Assembly (NCBI GenBank): GCA_949358305.1
Contig: OX442316.1
Coordinates: 19,034,001-19,098,000, forward strand
Direction of reading: 5' to 3'
Length of the DNA: 64,000 nucleotides
Source of the DNA: Strigamia acuminata
Taxonomy: Eukaryota > Arthropoda > Chilopoda > Geophilomorpha > Linotaeniidae
The notes beneath the pieces are model-generated. The model saw only the letters and a list, made by a program, of their open reading frames with translations. It had not been told where the DNA came from and did no database searches. The position numbers were made by a program, and so were the translations under genes. Shown here one piece after another: positions 25,094 to 37,300 of the stretch (position 1 is its first letter; each line of letters begins with the position of its first letter).

Positions 25094-27406
25094 AGGTTGT
25101 TGCTGGTGCTGTTGCTGCGCTCAAGAAAAAAAATTAAATAAATTAAATAAATTAAATAAATTAAATAAATTAAATATGGCGGAGTCCGTTCACACAGGAA
25201 TGAAACGGTTGGTTAACAACTGTAGATGGAATAGAATCTCTCGGCAATTAAGCCGCGCTTGTTTATATTTCCCAAGGTTGAAGCTCGAAATGAGTAAATC
25301 GAATTATTTCTTTCTTTGTGTTTAGTGTTTAGTGTTGAGTGTGTTGTGTGTTGTGCGGTGTGTGGTCGGGATTCCTTTAGAGGTCAGCAGCACCTCCGCT
25401 CACCAGTTGCGTGCTCGGCATACCACTCGAGTCAACCCGTTTCGTTGGACCCTTCGGCGACAAAATTCGTCCGATATCGAGAATCGAGACGAATTTCTCT
25501 CTCTCTCTCTCTTTCTTTCACGCTCCTTTCCACTCGGCGCGACCACCGCGCCGAGTGGACTCGCCCACCTGCCTTGCCTTGCCTTGCCTTGCCTATCCTA
25601 TCCTATCCTAACTTATTCCCTATTCCGATGATCCCTATTGCTAACCCCTAACTGCCTTCCTTTCATTCCACTCGAACGAGTAATAATTGTGACTCAGGCG
25701 ACGCCCCTTTCGCCGGGTTACGTACTCGATAACGACGTATTTTCGTTTCCATTTGCATTATTCGCGTCTATTCTCTCGTCGAGGCGAGAGAGAGTGTGTC
25801 AGTCATGGCGCGCTTGGCTCTTTCTCTCTTCTCTCGACCGACCGGCACTCCCCACTCCCCTTTGCTCTCTCTCTCTCTCTATACTGTGCTTCCTTCCTTC
25901 GTTGGTTCCCTCCTTCCTTCCCTCCCTCCCTCCTTCCCTCCATTCATATGGCGGTTTTGGCTGCGCGCTTGCCACATCGACATCTCGCGGCTGCGCACGA
26001 CCAAGGAGAAGAGGAAAAGTTACACGTACCATCATTTTATAGTTGACTTTTCTATTGGAAGTGTTCTCCATCCTCACGGCCATGTCAGCGCGTTCGAATC
26101 CGTGGTGGCGAGGCGCAAATGGAGAAACAGCATCAACAGAGCCAAAGAGTTGCGAGTTGTGCGCCTAGAGTGAGCGGGGCCAAGCCGAGTGAGCGGGGCC
26201 TTGTTTCACGAGCTGCGAGTGCGAGCGACGCTCGCGGGAGCGGCCAACGCCGGGCCGACTGGTCCGAGCGACATGAAACGAGCGGGGAGCTAGCGGAGCA
26301 CGAGGGGGATCGAAAGGAATTGCTAAACTAATCGGGTGGCATGGAGAGGACGGCCGACTGCTGCCACCATCTTTGGTGCCCCCTGTTTGTGCTTGTGCTC
26401 TGACGTAGCGAAACGGGCGCGCCGGCGACCAATCGGAGCCGCGCGGGGCGGGGCCTACTGCGCAGCTGCAACCGGTCCACTATGGAGACTCCCGCATGAT
26501 GAATGACCGACAAATGGTGATCTGTTGCATCGATAGATACGTGCACCGAGACACCACTCACTCGACTCAACCCAAAACTCAAACTCAAACTCAAACTCCC
26601 ATAATCCCCCACCCGATTTCCAAATTTCCAAATTTCCAAATTTGAATTTGGAATTAAACTCATCGACGTGGAGCAGTTGAGTTTTTTTGTTTCGGATTTA
26701 AACCTTTGAGCTCATTCGCCCGTACTTTCCGTTCCCCGTCACGAGACAAATGGTCGAGTCCCAGTTGAGCTGTTGCTCTTTCACCAGGGGCCATTTCCTT
26801 CTCTGCTCTGCTCTGCTCTGCTCTGCTCTGCTCTGCTCTGCTCTTCGCTCGCGCACCCCCAAATCCCAGTTGAAGACAAACTTTGCTCGCTCAAATCGAT
26901 CGATCGATTTACACTACCTGGTGTTGAATCGGCTGCGAGTTCGGCGGCGACGTCTTGCGGACGCTCGTTTTGTTCTGTTGAGTCAAATTGCTCGCCTGAA
27001 TTCAAACAAACAAGGAATGTGTTTAGCACTATCAACTTGACTCATTCAATTAATTAACTAATTTATTTATTCATTTATTAATTTATATTTATTTGGCGGG
27101 CTCGTGTCGCGTGGCTCGGTCACTCTCTCTCTCTCTCTCATTCTCGCTCTCTCCCGTCTCCTCATCCGCCGTCACCGCCATCTCCTCCACCCCCGTTACG
27201 ACTCAATGGCCTCTCCTTCTGTTATTCGCCATTTCATAACAACCGAGCAAAGGGGTTTGCTTCGCTTCGCTTTGCTTTGCTTTCGTTTGTTTCACTCTTT
27301 TTCTTTTCTTTTTTACCTTTTTATCGTCCAAACATTCTTGGTTCGAAGTCGTTTGTCCCGTTTCGCCGTTCAGTTGAACAGATTCGTCGTTTTTGATCCC
27401 GTTCAT
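22533..27406 (-). CDS. shep: RBMS/alan-shepard type RNA-binding protein, two RRMs
   Basis: A multi-exon gene with long introns. From the N-terminus: [18 protein letters not shown] (27406), an exon near 27000-26925, a poly-Gln exon (about 25115-24838), then RRM1 ([10 protein letters not shown] ... KGYGFVDF) and RRM2 ([15 protein letters not shown] ... RGVGFARM), each with RNP2 and RNP1 sequences. Downstream exons are rich in Gln, Pro and Tyr ([29 protein letters not shown]) and the last ends [11 protein letters not shown]. The close, tandem RRMs with FVDF and FARM RNP1s identify the RBMS/MSSP family; the fly member Shep regulates neuronal remodelling and insulator activity. RRM exons are firm. 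The first exons are inferred from phase; a 5' UTR donor probably lies near 28540. Confidence 0.88.
25018..25115 (-). repeat. CAG/CAA repeat encoding poly-Gln in RBMS
   Basis: About 30 near-continuous CAG/CAA codons (minus strand) in the RBMS N-terminal region. The mixture of CAG and CAA should limit slippage. The exon boundary falls at the start of the tract, where AGs occur every three bases. Confidence 0.85.
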
Positions 27407-29761
27407 TTTTAATTCGGTTCCTCTGAGTTCATCCTGAAAATCAAAACGAATGAAAAACAAAAACATAAAAAAATAAAAAAAATAAGAAAATCCAATCGGA
27501 ACGTTAAAAATTCAAATCGGTGTGAGAATTTATTCATTCAGTGACAAGCCCGGGGAGGCCAAACTCGAATTAGGAAGAAATAAAACGTGAAAACAAGAAG
27601 CGAGCCAGAGATGCGAGGAGAAACTGCCATGGCAGTCGGACCAACTGAAAGTCCGCTCGGCGCCCAGCGCCCAACCGACCGACCGACCGACCGACCGACC
27701 GACTGACCGACACCGCCGCCGAATCGCTCTCTCTGGTTCGCTCAATGTGGCTGCGGGGCGGTGCGCCCGTCTTACTCTTTCTTTTTTTTCGCTCACCTTC
27801 ATAGTTAATCTTGCCACCGCAACACCAATCTTCTTTCCTACAAACGACAAAAATAGGATTTGTGATTCGCTCGCTCGCTCTCTTCTCTCTCTCTCTCTCT
27901 CTCGTTATTTCCCAACCAGCCGAGACCCGAGACGTCGTCGTGTCACGTCAAATTCGACGGAGGATAACAAAGCTCCCCGAACGCCCCCACGACACACGGC
28001 GGTGGCTCGGCTCGGCGCTACCCGCACGGTGACATGCCACGTGGCCGATTGGGCGTGTCGATCAAAATCAACGCTACAATTCAATATAAACTCGCTTCTT
28101 CGTACCTTCGCGATTGTTAAAGCTGGTTTCTACAATCCAAATTGTGGAAAAGGATGCTCGACATGGGCATCGTATTTAGAGCGGTGAACAGGCTCGCTCC
28201 GTATAAAAGCGACAGATTTGCGATAAAAGCGCGCGAAAATTTCCTCCCTCCCAAAATCGCTTCAATCCTCCGACACATCCGCTCGGTCTAGACCACACGC
28301 ATTTTTCGCGAGCGTCCACCACGAAATAACGGCGAAAACTCATCGCGTTTCAATTTTTACGTCCAATTCCACCGGGGACTATTTCGTCACCGCGGACCCG
28401 CACGCGGTGTAGAAGTATAGGGCAACGTTTGACGAGATTTCACTCGTTTTTTGAATTCTCGTTCCCGTCGAGTCGCGGCACGGCGACGTCTTTTTAAATT
28501 CTGAACAAAAAATTAATCGAAAATTTGGCTAAAACTTACCTCAAAATCGAAACCTATTATCTGGGGATTTTTAACGAGTCACTCGGCAACAAAACGGGAG
28601 ATGACGACGACGATGACGACGCCTGTCGGCGGATTTAAATATTACATTTTATTCAAATTCAAATGTTTCGATGCAATGATTAATTTTTTTATTTTATTTT
28701 ATTTCTAGTCATTTCACGTCCACGAGAGTAGTCCAGGAATCAGGATAGAATTGAACAGCGATTATCCAAGATGTGAGAATAAATTTTCTCGTCTGAAAAT
28801 GACGGCGATGGAATGAAGCTCATGAAAATGAATAGAATTAGAGCCACAATATATATTTATTGTTATTATTTATTATTATTATTATTATTATTATCATAGT
28901 ATTTATTACAAAACTGACTTAAAAATCTTTTTCATCCATACATTTTTATAATAAAAATTAATATTTCATTTGTGCAAAAATCATTACAATCACAGGGAAT
29001 CAAAAGTAGAATATTATTTTTTTTTTTTCTTATTATCATAGATTAAGAATCACAGTTTTTTAAAGCTAAACAACAATAGATATGGAGATAGGTAAAAGAA
29101 TCGCTTGGATTATCGTTTGTTATTATTTACTATTAAAATTATTAGTTTGTGTCGGCGCACTCACCGCCTTTCGTTTAAATTTAACTAAACAAATTCACAA
29201 AAAATGGCGTCTAAAGTTTAGAAAGGAAAAAAAAAATTAATAAATTAATAAATAATAATCATCATAAGTCAATATTAAATTAGACAAAATTTATGACATT
29301 TTTTGCTTTTAATAATTATTTATTGCGTACTGACACTTTTGCACGCATATTAATTTGGACTTTTATCACAGCACAAATCACAACTAATTCAAAACAAGTA
29401 CAACTCACTTTCGTTTTCTTTCACTTTCTTTTAAATATATCATTATATTATTTCAATTTTTTTTAAAGATTTTTTTTTAAATAGATTTTTTTGCTTGCAT
29501 TTATAATCTCGCCGCCCCCACGGCGAGTCGCGAGAGAGAGAGAAAGATAGAGACAGAATTAGAGACAGAATTAGAGACAGAATTAGAGACAGAATTAGAG
29601 ACAGAATTAGAGACAGAATTAGAGACAGAATTAGAGACAGAATTAGAGACAGAGATAGAGAGAGAGACTGAGACTGAGACTGAGGGAGGAAGAAAGAAAG
29701 AAAGAAAGAAAGAGACAGACGGACAGACAGATTTGGCCGATCAAAACCTTGGCGATTGACT
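27407..29761. other. 5' region of RBMS and 3' region of Boule; no other gene seen
   Basis: A likely RBMS 5' UTR exon ends at a donor (GAG|GTAAGT, minus strand) near 28540; the DNA above it is CpG-rich and promoter-like (28180-28500). 28650-29550 is AT-rich with no coding sequence and probably belongs to the Boule 3' UTR or spacer. Simple repeats: CCGA (27675-27705), CTCT (27880-27903) and ATT (28865-28895). Confidence 0.4.
29551..29654. repeat. 12-bp minisatellite in the Boule 3' region
   Basis: About 8-9 near-perfect copies of AGACAGAATTAG, flanked by GA-rich simple sequence, starting about 100 bp past the Boule stop codon. On the minus strand it would lie in the Boule 3' UTR. Confidence 0.85.
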
Positions 29762-32541
29762 TTATAGATTGAGGGCCTGCAACTTAAGAGTGGCATCGAT
29801 GATGGAGGAATCTTGAGCGGCCGAAGTCATCGGAGTGTTCGGAGGGGTAAGGGGACCACCGGCGGGAGCCATTCCAGCCTCCGACACGTGCATCAAATCT
29901 TCGGGCTTTTCGGAGGGCGAGTAAGTGAGAATGTGCAGCCCGTTCACGTGTTTGGCCATGAATTTCTGTCGGTGCTGTTGATGCTGCTGCTGCAGACGCG
30001 ACGAGCCGGTCGGCGTGTACGCCTTGCGCGGACTCCCGCCCGGTTTCTTGAAGTTCTTGCTTCCCTGGTCGATTGGCAGCACGTGGAAGTCGATGGAAGA
30101 CGACACTTGCTGTCGATTCATCGACTTGTTGCTCGGTCGTTGCGTTTCCATCAAACTGATACTCTCCTACGGATAGAGAATCAAGTGCAATTACAATGAA
30201 TTTATCATCATCACGAGTTCGTACTTCGGCGGAAGTGGCTTCCATGATCGAAATGTCGGCCAGATCAGCGGCTGGCGGCTGATAGGGCGCGTGAGCAGCT
30301 TGCGCGTACTGGAACCCGTCGCTGGCCGCGTGCGAAACCGACAGACCCGGAGAGGCTGCCGTGGCCGCGTTGTGAGGATAAATGTACTGGGTAGCGGGCA
30401 GATTGGGATTCTGCAAAAGCGCGAAACGGGCGTTAAATCGCATTGTTGCTGCGCTCGCTCGCTCGGTTTAGCGTTGAAAGCGAAGCGACTCAAAGCGCTA
30501 ATGCTAAAGCGGACATCTAACGGGGATTTTCTAGCGGAGACAATGACTAAAGAAATACGGACGGACAAAATTTACACCGAATAATGAAGTGTGAGATCAG
30601 ATCAGTAATTCCTTTCTGGCAAAAGGTAGGAGGACGCAGCTCCCTGCGGATAATACGCGTCCGAAGTGACCACCGGAGTGTACGGATTACCAGAAGCCTG
30701 GAAAACAAATCACATCGCAAAAGATCAAAAATACCAATCAATTTTTTTTGAAATGACTAAACCCCGGCCGAAACACCGGAAACGGAAAAGGACACGACTG
30801 GGAGTGGGAGTGGGAAAGGGGCTCTCTCTCTCTCTCTTTCGTCAAAGCTCACTTGTCCGAAGTTGACGGGTGGAGCCCAACGCCACTGGTTTCCTGCGGC
30901 CGTCCATTGCGGTTGAGTCTGAAATGAAATGCACGAATTAGTTAACAAAGCCAAAGCATAACAATGTGTCTGTCGCACATTTACTGTCGGTGTTTGGTAC
31001 TGATACTGCTGTTGTTGCAAGTAAACCGGCTGTGGATAGATCATAGGATAGGCCGCCTGCTAAATCAAAACAATTAAACAAATTAATTTAATACCTAATT
31101 TAATTCAATTAGAATTACGAGTATAGTTACCTGCGGTTGTTGAAATGAATAGGAGCTCTCGGGTGATGTAAAAAATGCCATACCATTTTGGTAAGTATAC
31201 GGAACACCGTTGTGGTACATGACCGTACCGTTTGGAACCACTTGCGTCGGGTCTGCTAAAAAATGACAAAAAAAAAAAAATTTGTTTGCCCCACGCGAGC
31301 AGCCCACTCGTTACAGCGCGTTGTTTCGTTAGCCATTACACTTTATTCTTTACACTTACCGAACATTCGTGTGAATGGCTGCTGCGTGCGAAACAAATTT
31401 TGCAAATTTCATTACAACTTTTTCTTTCTTTTTCCCCAAATACCGGTTACCTGTTTTTTGATGGCAGGTGCAATGTTCAACTTCCTGTCCTTCAAAACAA
31501 TATTGTCAGCCTGCAAGCAACATATTATAATTTCATTTTAATTCAAAATTTTAATTCAAAATGTCTATTATACTTCTTTTTGTATCCTCTTGGCTTCCTC
31601 TTCTGTTTCAAAAGTAACAAAACCATATCTAGAGGAATCGAAAAGAAAAAAAAAACCAAACTCATTCTCCTGCCTCTCCGATTAAATTCCTACCTCCTAT
31701 TCGCTTCGAGATGCAACAAAATAACCACATTTCATTTGATAAATTCAAGTTTCGCCTCAATCCCAATGCACAAACACTTACCCTTTGGATACTCCAGCAC
31801 GGTCGGAAATGATTTTCGTCGCCTTCACATTGCCGTACGTGGAAAACAACGCGTGCAGCTCCGATTCCGTTGTCTAGAATGCAACAACAAATCAATAGAC
31901 ATACATCAACGTTCCTTCTTTCCTACTTACATTTGCAGAGATTCCGCCTACAAATATTCTGTTCGGGACTAAAGTTCCATATTTAGGTGCATTGTTTGTA
32001 TTTATGGGAGATGGTGACGGAGACGCTTCAGTGCTGTTTGCAGCTGACTGCAAATTCAAACAACAATTAAGTGAGAAAGAAACATTCATTTTCATTTATT
32101 TTTTATTTTTTATTTTTTTTTATTTTTTTTCATTTTTTTCGTGTTTTTCGTGTTTCGCCGGATGGGAGCGACGACACATTCCTTCAATTTCTCTTTCGTT
32201 TTTCAACTTTTTCCTCCTCCTTCCAATTCCTTTATTAAACCACTTGACATTGTTGCAATCACAAGTTAACTAGTGAGGTAGGAATTCGAATATTTGGTTT
32301 GTTAGTAATCCGAGAAGATCCATTTTTGGCTAAATATATAGAAGCTCAAGCGAGACGGAACACGGCTAAAATTAGTCCGGCTCCGCTCCTCTCCTCGCCT
32401 CGCCATCATCGAACACGAATGCATCGCCACATTCTAACCGACTGCACCAACACACTCGACTCTCTGCGTCCTTCCATCCCATCTCGCCCGACGCATTCTA
32501 ATCGCGAAGATGGAGGCAAATAAACAGATAGAACGTACCAT
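29762..32541 (-). CDS. boll: Boule/DAZ-family germline RNA-binding protein
   Basis: Multi-exon. The start ATG (32541-32539) is the last codon of exon 1, directly before GTACG; exon 2 continues SAANSTEASPSPSPIN and reaches the RRM at PNRIFVGGISAN. The RRM includes KGYGFVTFE-type RNP1 sequence and ends LKDRKLNIAPAIKKQ, the Boule/DAZ hallmark; GVPYTYQNGMAFF follows as in animal Boule. The rest is rich in Pro, Gln, Tyr and Ala. Boule is the ancestral DAZ-family factor needed for meiotic entry in male germ cells, binding mRNAs in the cytoplasm. Two C-termini are possible: an exon at 30707-30608 carries an in-frame stop (ends LLPERNY), while skipping it joins, in phase 0, to exons 30410-30226 and 30164-29762 (ends LKLQALNL). 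Confidence 0.92.
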
Positions 32542-33113
32542 ATTATTTTGAGAACAGCCCGACGATCTCCTGTGCTCGTCAGCCTTTCGAACCCCTTGCA
32601 AGCGCCTGGCCTAACGTCGCGCGGCGTCTGGAAAAAGCGCACCTCACGACAATCGCTCGAACAACACTCCGCCAAATCGTCAACCTAGTGGAAACTTTTT
32701 TCCGAATTTTTACACACGTTTAAATTGCGTGACTATATTAACAAACACATTTACCCTTTCTAAAATTTCGTTCGACTCGACCGTCGCGCCGTCTGGTGAC
32801 ACTAGTTGACGTTAAAGCGCGCCTTTTTATTCTCCAGAAAGAAAGAATAACGCTACTGCTACTGCATTTTATATATATTTATTTTTTTTTTATAAAAATT
32901 AAATCAAATATTATTTATCAATTTATTTGTTGTCTGTAAATGTATAAAAGCGCCATGGCGCCAGCGCCAGCACCAGCGCCAGGGAAAAGTGTGAGAAATA
33001 AATCGATTGCTAGGCAACCGGGTTAGTAATAAACGCAGTAAAGCGACGACACGCAAAATAAGAGCGGCACTGCACTGCAGCGCAGCCGATCTACTCTCGT
33101 TGAATTTGATTAG
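32542..33113. promoter_or_regulatory. Divergent region between Boule and an intronless gene
   Basis: Contains the Boule 5' UTR exon (upward from 32541) and the promoter of the gene at 33114. There is no other coding sequence I can support. Confidence 0.4.
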
Positions 33114-33962
33114 ATGGATTCGAAGCGATTGGTTGCACTGCGAGACGAACTGTACAAGATTTACGCGAAGAGCGAGAAGAAACGGGACGAGCGCGAGCTC
33201 GACTTGGACGAACTGGTGGCCACTCACGTGGGCCTGTCGCTCTTCAACCACACTGCGGCGCTGGGTCAGTTGACACCCGTGTGGACGTTGGACGTGCAAT
33301 TGGTGTCGGAACAGAAGTGCACTTACGCGACCCTGTCGACGGAGAAGTGGGAGGCGGCCTCGGCCAGTTTGGAGGATCTGTTTGTTGGCCGACTGTGCCA
33401 CCGACTCATGACCGAGGACGGCGCCATCAAGTGCGCCGGTTCCGGTAGCGACGAGCCGCCGTGCGACGACGGCTTTGGCGGCTTCCGCGACGCCACGGAC
33501 GACAAGTCGTCGCTGCTCTTCTGGCTGGCGGACGAGACGCACCGTCGGCTGCGCACGATCGCGCATCTGGGCAAGTGCGCCGCCATCCTCTACCCGCTGT
33601 GCGCCGTCCTGCCCGGCCCCGGCCCGTTGCCGCAGCGGGTGCGCGGCGTGTGCCACTCGGTCTTCTGTCACGGCAACAACGTGACGCTCGTGGATTTCCA
33701 TTGCCGTCGCTTCGCCCTGCCGGCCACTTCGGACCTGCTGCGACTCAGCGTGTACAAAGCGTTGAGCCTGCGCGTGGGGCTCACCACTCCCGAGCACCTG
33801 CGAGTGGCGACGCTCATCGCCTACTTGGATCAAGAGCGACCTCGCTTGCGCTTCTGGACTTACATTCTCAGCAAACAGATGGACGAGGCCGTCATGTCGC
33901 TCGACTGTTTGGCCCAAGTGATTAAGTTGCTGCAGCTGCACATGACCGAGGTTATTACTTAA
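33114..33962 (+). CDS. Intronless gene of unknown function
   Basis: A single-exon frame of 282 residues starting MDSKRLVALRDELYKIYAKS. I do not recognise the family. The sequence is a mixed, apparently globular, mostly helical soluble protein with no signal peptide, no clear membrane helix and seven scattered Cys. The first 35 residues are strongly charged and helical. A Pro/Gly-rich turn (PGPGPLPQR) lies near 165-175 and the C-terminus is amphipathic (DEAVMSLDCLAQVIKLLQLH). GC content is far above the surrounding DNA. AATAAA occurs about 85 bp past the stop. A complete frame with ATG, UTR-like flanks and poly(A) signal supports a real gene. It is head to head with Boule, whose expression is germline in other animals. 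Confidence 0.8.
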   Translation: MDSKRLVALRDELYKIYAKSEKKRDERELDLDELVATHVGLSLFNHTAALGQLTPVWTLDVQLVSEQKCTYATLSTEKWEAASASLEDLFVGRLCHRLMTEDGAIKCAGSGSDEPPCDDGFGGFRDATDDKSSLLFWLADETHRRLRTIAHLGKCAAILYPLCAVLPGPGPLPQRVRGVCHSVFCHGNNVTLVDFHCRRFALPATSDLLRLSVYKALSLRVGLTTPEHLRVATLIAYLDQERPRLRFWTYILSKQMDEAVMSLDCLAQVIKLLQLHMTEVIT

Positions 33963-34386
33963 ATTCGCTTACATTCACTTACATTACATTACATTCAATA
34001 CTCGCAAGCGCCCCTCCCCTCCCCTCCCCTATTTTGTAACGATAAGTTAATAAAGTCCATCGGTTTTTTTAAAACTACCCAAACCAGCAGGTATTTTATT
34101 TATTTATTGATTTATTGATTTGTTTATTGATTTATTATTATTATTATTTTTTTTTTACTTAAAATGCAATAAAATAAATAGAAGGGAAAGAAGCGAACAC
34201 TGCACAATTTTGAAAAAGGGAAAGAAAAAGGAAACGAAGCACAGACATTTGATTTCTGCTTGCAGAAAAGATACGAGATTTGATAACCGGGTGTGAGTGA
34301 GTTGTTAGTGGCAAATGAAGAGAAGAGAGAGAAATAAGATGGAGCAACATTCCGTCGGGTCGGGGTTTACTCGTTGGTTCGAGCAT
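33963..34386. other. Convergent 3' UTRs
   Basis: Ends of the intronless gene and the DRAK-type kinase. It has ACATT- and CCCCT-type short repeats (33975-34030) and a poly-T/ATT tract (34128-34157). No gene seen. Confidence 0.5.
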
Positions 34387-37300
34387 TCAGCACACGACAC
34401 CTTCACCCACTAGTAAGTTCTCGTTGAAGCCGAGGCACTTGGGCAGATCCTCCAGACGATGGTGACGCGAGTCGTCGCGCTGCGCGCGGAAAGCCAAACT
34501 CGGCGACTTGGAGGCGAAGGGTTGTTGCGGACTCGTGTCCAGCCAGGGATGCTTGAGGCACTCGCGGGCGGTCATTCGTTGGCTGCGAATGAAGCCACCG
34601 TAGTAATTAATTCAGACACTTAATTGCGCAATAATTGCAATTTCTAATTCCGAGCACTCGGGAATGATCGGGACTCACCAAGGATCTTTGATAAGCAACT
34701 TGCTCATGAAGTCGCGCGCCAAACTGGAGACGTCCCGAAACAAATCGTCGGGGAAATCAAAGTTGACTCGCGAAATGTTGCAAAACGTTTCCTGTTTGGT
34801 GTCGCCGGCGAACGGGGAGTGGCCGGAAACCAAGACGTAGACCAGCACTCCGACGCTCCTGTAATTTAAAATCAATAAACAAAATTAAAATAAATAAAAT
34901 CAAATAAATCCAATGTTATGCGAAATTTGAAATGTGAAATTTGAAATTTGAATGCGGTGTTGTGACTTGTGCGTGGGAAACTGGCAATTCGAAATCGAGG
35001 TTTTGAGGTTGAGCAACCAAGGTCACGAGCAAGCCCCGGGAATAATACAGTATTACGTATATAGTATACGTCGTGCATCAACTTGAACACAATGTGTAAA
35101 CACAATTTACCACATGTCCGTCGCCAGCGTAATTGGTTCGTAACTCATCACTTCGGGAGCTGAAAGAAATTAAAACAAAATTAAAATCAATTAAAATCAA
35201 TTAAATTAAATAATTAGCTAATTAAAAGAAATTAGCCAGTGTCGTCGTCCTCGCCCTCGAGGCGCTCACCAACGTAGTCGGGGGTGCCGAGGATCTCTCG
35301 AATGTCCACTCCATTCTGCATGAGTCGCGAGATTCCAAAATCGCACAATTTCACGTCTCCCTGAGGAAATGCGCTCGTCAGCAGCAGATTTTGAGGCTGA
35401 AATTAATTCGTTAACAGGTGGTCAGCACATGGTCAAACGACATTGGCCAATATAACGTTGCCCTCAATTCGGCGAAAAAGAGAAAGAGTTGTGCAAATTG
35501 TTGGAGCGTGAGTCTCAAAAGTCTAAACTCAAGGACTCAAAATACTCACTCGCCACTCGTTTGGGGGATTCCTAATTGGGACCAAACCATCGTGGCACGC
35601 TTCCAACTAAACACTTTTTCCAAACAAAACTTAACCCCGTACATTTAATGTTGCGGAACAACATTTCCGCACTGCTTAATTATTTCATTTCCGTTTGGAG
35701 AAGCGAAAAGAAAAGAAAAACACATCCGGGAAACGAGTGAATTGCTAAAACTTGTTAATTTTTCTCCTCCGTTCAATCAACTCTCTCTCTCTCTCTCTCT
35801 CGCTGCCATTCCATTCCATTCCATTCCATTCCATTCCATTCCATTTAACGTTGCGTTGCGCTCTCTCTCTTCTGTTCAATTCACGGTTCACGGTCGAATT
35901 CGCACTCACTCACTCACTCACTCACTCACCTTAAGGTCGAGATGGGCTATATGCCTGTCGTGGAGGAAAATCAATCCGTCCAAAATCTGTCTCATCAGCC
36001 GAACCACGTCCTTCTCCTCCAACACTTCGTCTTCGTCGATCAAACGCTGCAGTTCGCCGCCGGAAGCCCTGCAATTTATACCATCGACACAATTGATAAA
36101 TAAATCTTTACTAAATTTATTAAATTTACAATTCCAAAACGAGTACGAACTCGCTGCTCGTCTCGAAAACTTCGTGCAAGTGAACGATTCGCGCGCAGCT
36201 GCGACTCAGCTCCAAAATTCCGATTTCGTGCAGCGCTTCGTGTCGCACGTCCATCGCGCGCCGCCGTTTTCGGATGAATTTCGCCGCGTAGTCCACGTTC
36301 GTTTTCTTGTGTCGACATCGGCGAACCGTTGCAAATTTGCCCCTAGAAAAATTCGAATCAATCAAAAAACGAGTCGTGAAACACGAGCACGTCCTTGCAA
36401 GGACGGCGGACGCTGTTGCAATTTTCCATTTGTGTCAACAAAACGACGAGGAAACGGATCAAAGACCCTGACCTTGTTCAAGGTGAGAAAAAGAAAAGAA
36501 AAGAAAATAGAAATAAAAATAAAAATAGAAATACATTTTTCAATCGCTGTCAAATATTTTATCATCATCATCATCATCATCATCGTCCACATTCCACTAT
36601 TTTCATGCCACAGGGCCACCAACCTCTTTATTCCGCAGTTCAATGCCACCGGGCGACCACAATACACGCGCCGGTCAAAGAATAAATTACGTATTTAATA
36701 AATAAATAAATAAATAAATAAATAAATAGAAATCAAACACGCCCCGCGTATTCTTTCGCAGCAAACATTACTCCACATTTGCAACCGAGATGTTTCGCTA
36801 AGATGACCATGACCTATTAAAAAAAAGAGGGACGACGCCAGTCTGACGGACCGACTGACGGACGGCGCTCGTTTATTTCATTTCATTTCATCGAATGAGC
36901 GTGAGAAACGATGAATCAATCTCCCAAATGTCGAGGTTCGGGGCGTGACAGTGGGTCAGTAGGACCCGAGTGCGGGTCACAGCCCAAAAAAAAAAAAAAA
37001 TGTTTCCAAGTGTTTTCAACTTTTTGTTTTCCTTGACCAAATACATCGTGAGTGAGAGAGCCTTACTCATAACTCGCGTTACGAAATAAATGTGTAAACA
37101 TCGCTCAAACTGGTTGTTGTGTTTTCTTTTTTTCTTTCTTTTTTCGTTGCCATTTTCGGTCGTCGTGGAAACTTTGCCAACGGACCAAAACGGGCGAGGA
37201 AAATCAATTCCTAATTGGAAAAATTGTTGGCATCAGAAATGAGCGCCTCATTCAATTGCCGGGTGCATTCAAGGCCGATTAATTGCCCGCTCGAACGTCT

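Noticed and set aside
24803..25141. Plus-strand poly-Leu/poly-Cys frames
   Set aside because: They are antisense readings of the CAG/CAA tract of the RBMS gene.
29443..29796. Minus-strand frame with ILSL repeats
   Set aside because: It is only the 12-bp minisatellite read as codons, past the Boule stop.
32904..33941. 345-residue minus-strand frame
   Set aside because: It is antisense to the intronless gene at 33114, His/Gln/Arg-rich and without features; the plus frame has ATG, UTRs and a poly(A) signal.
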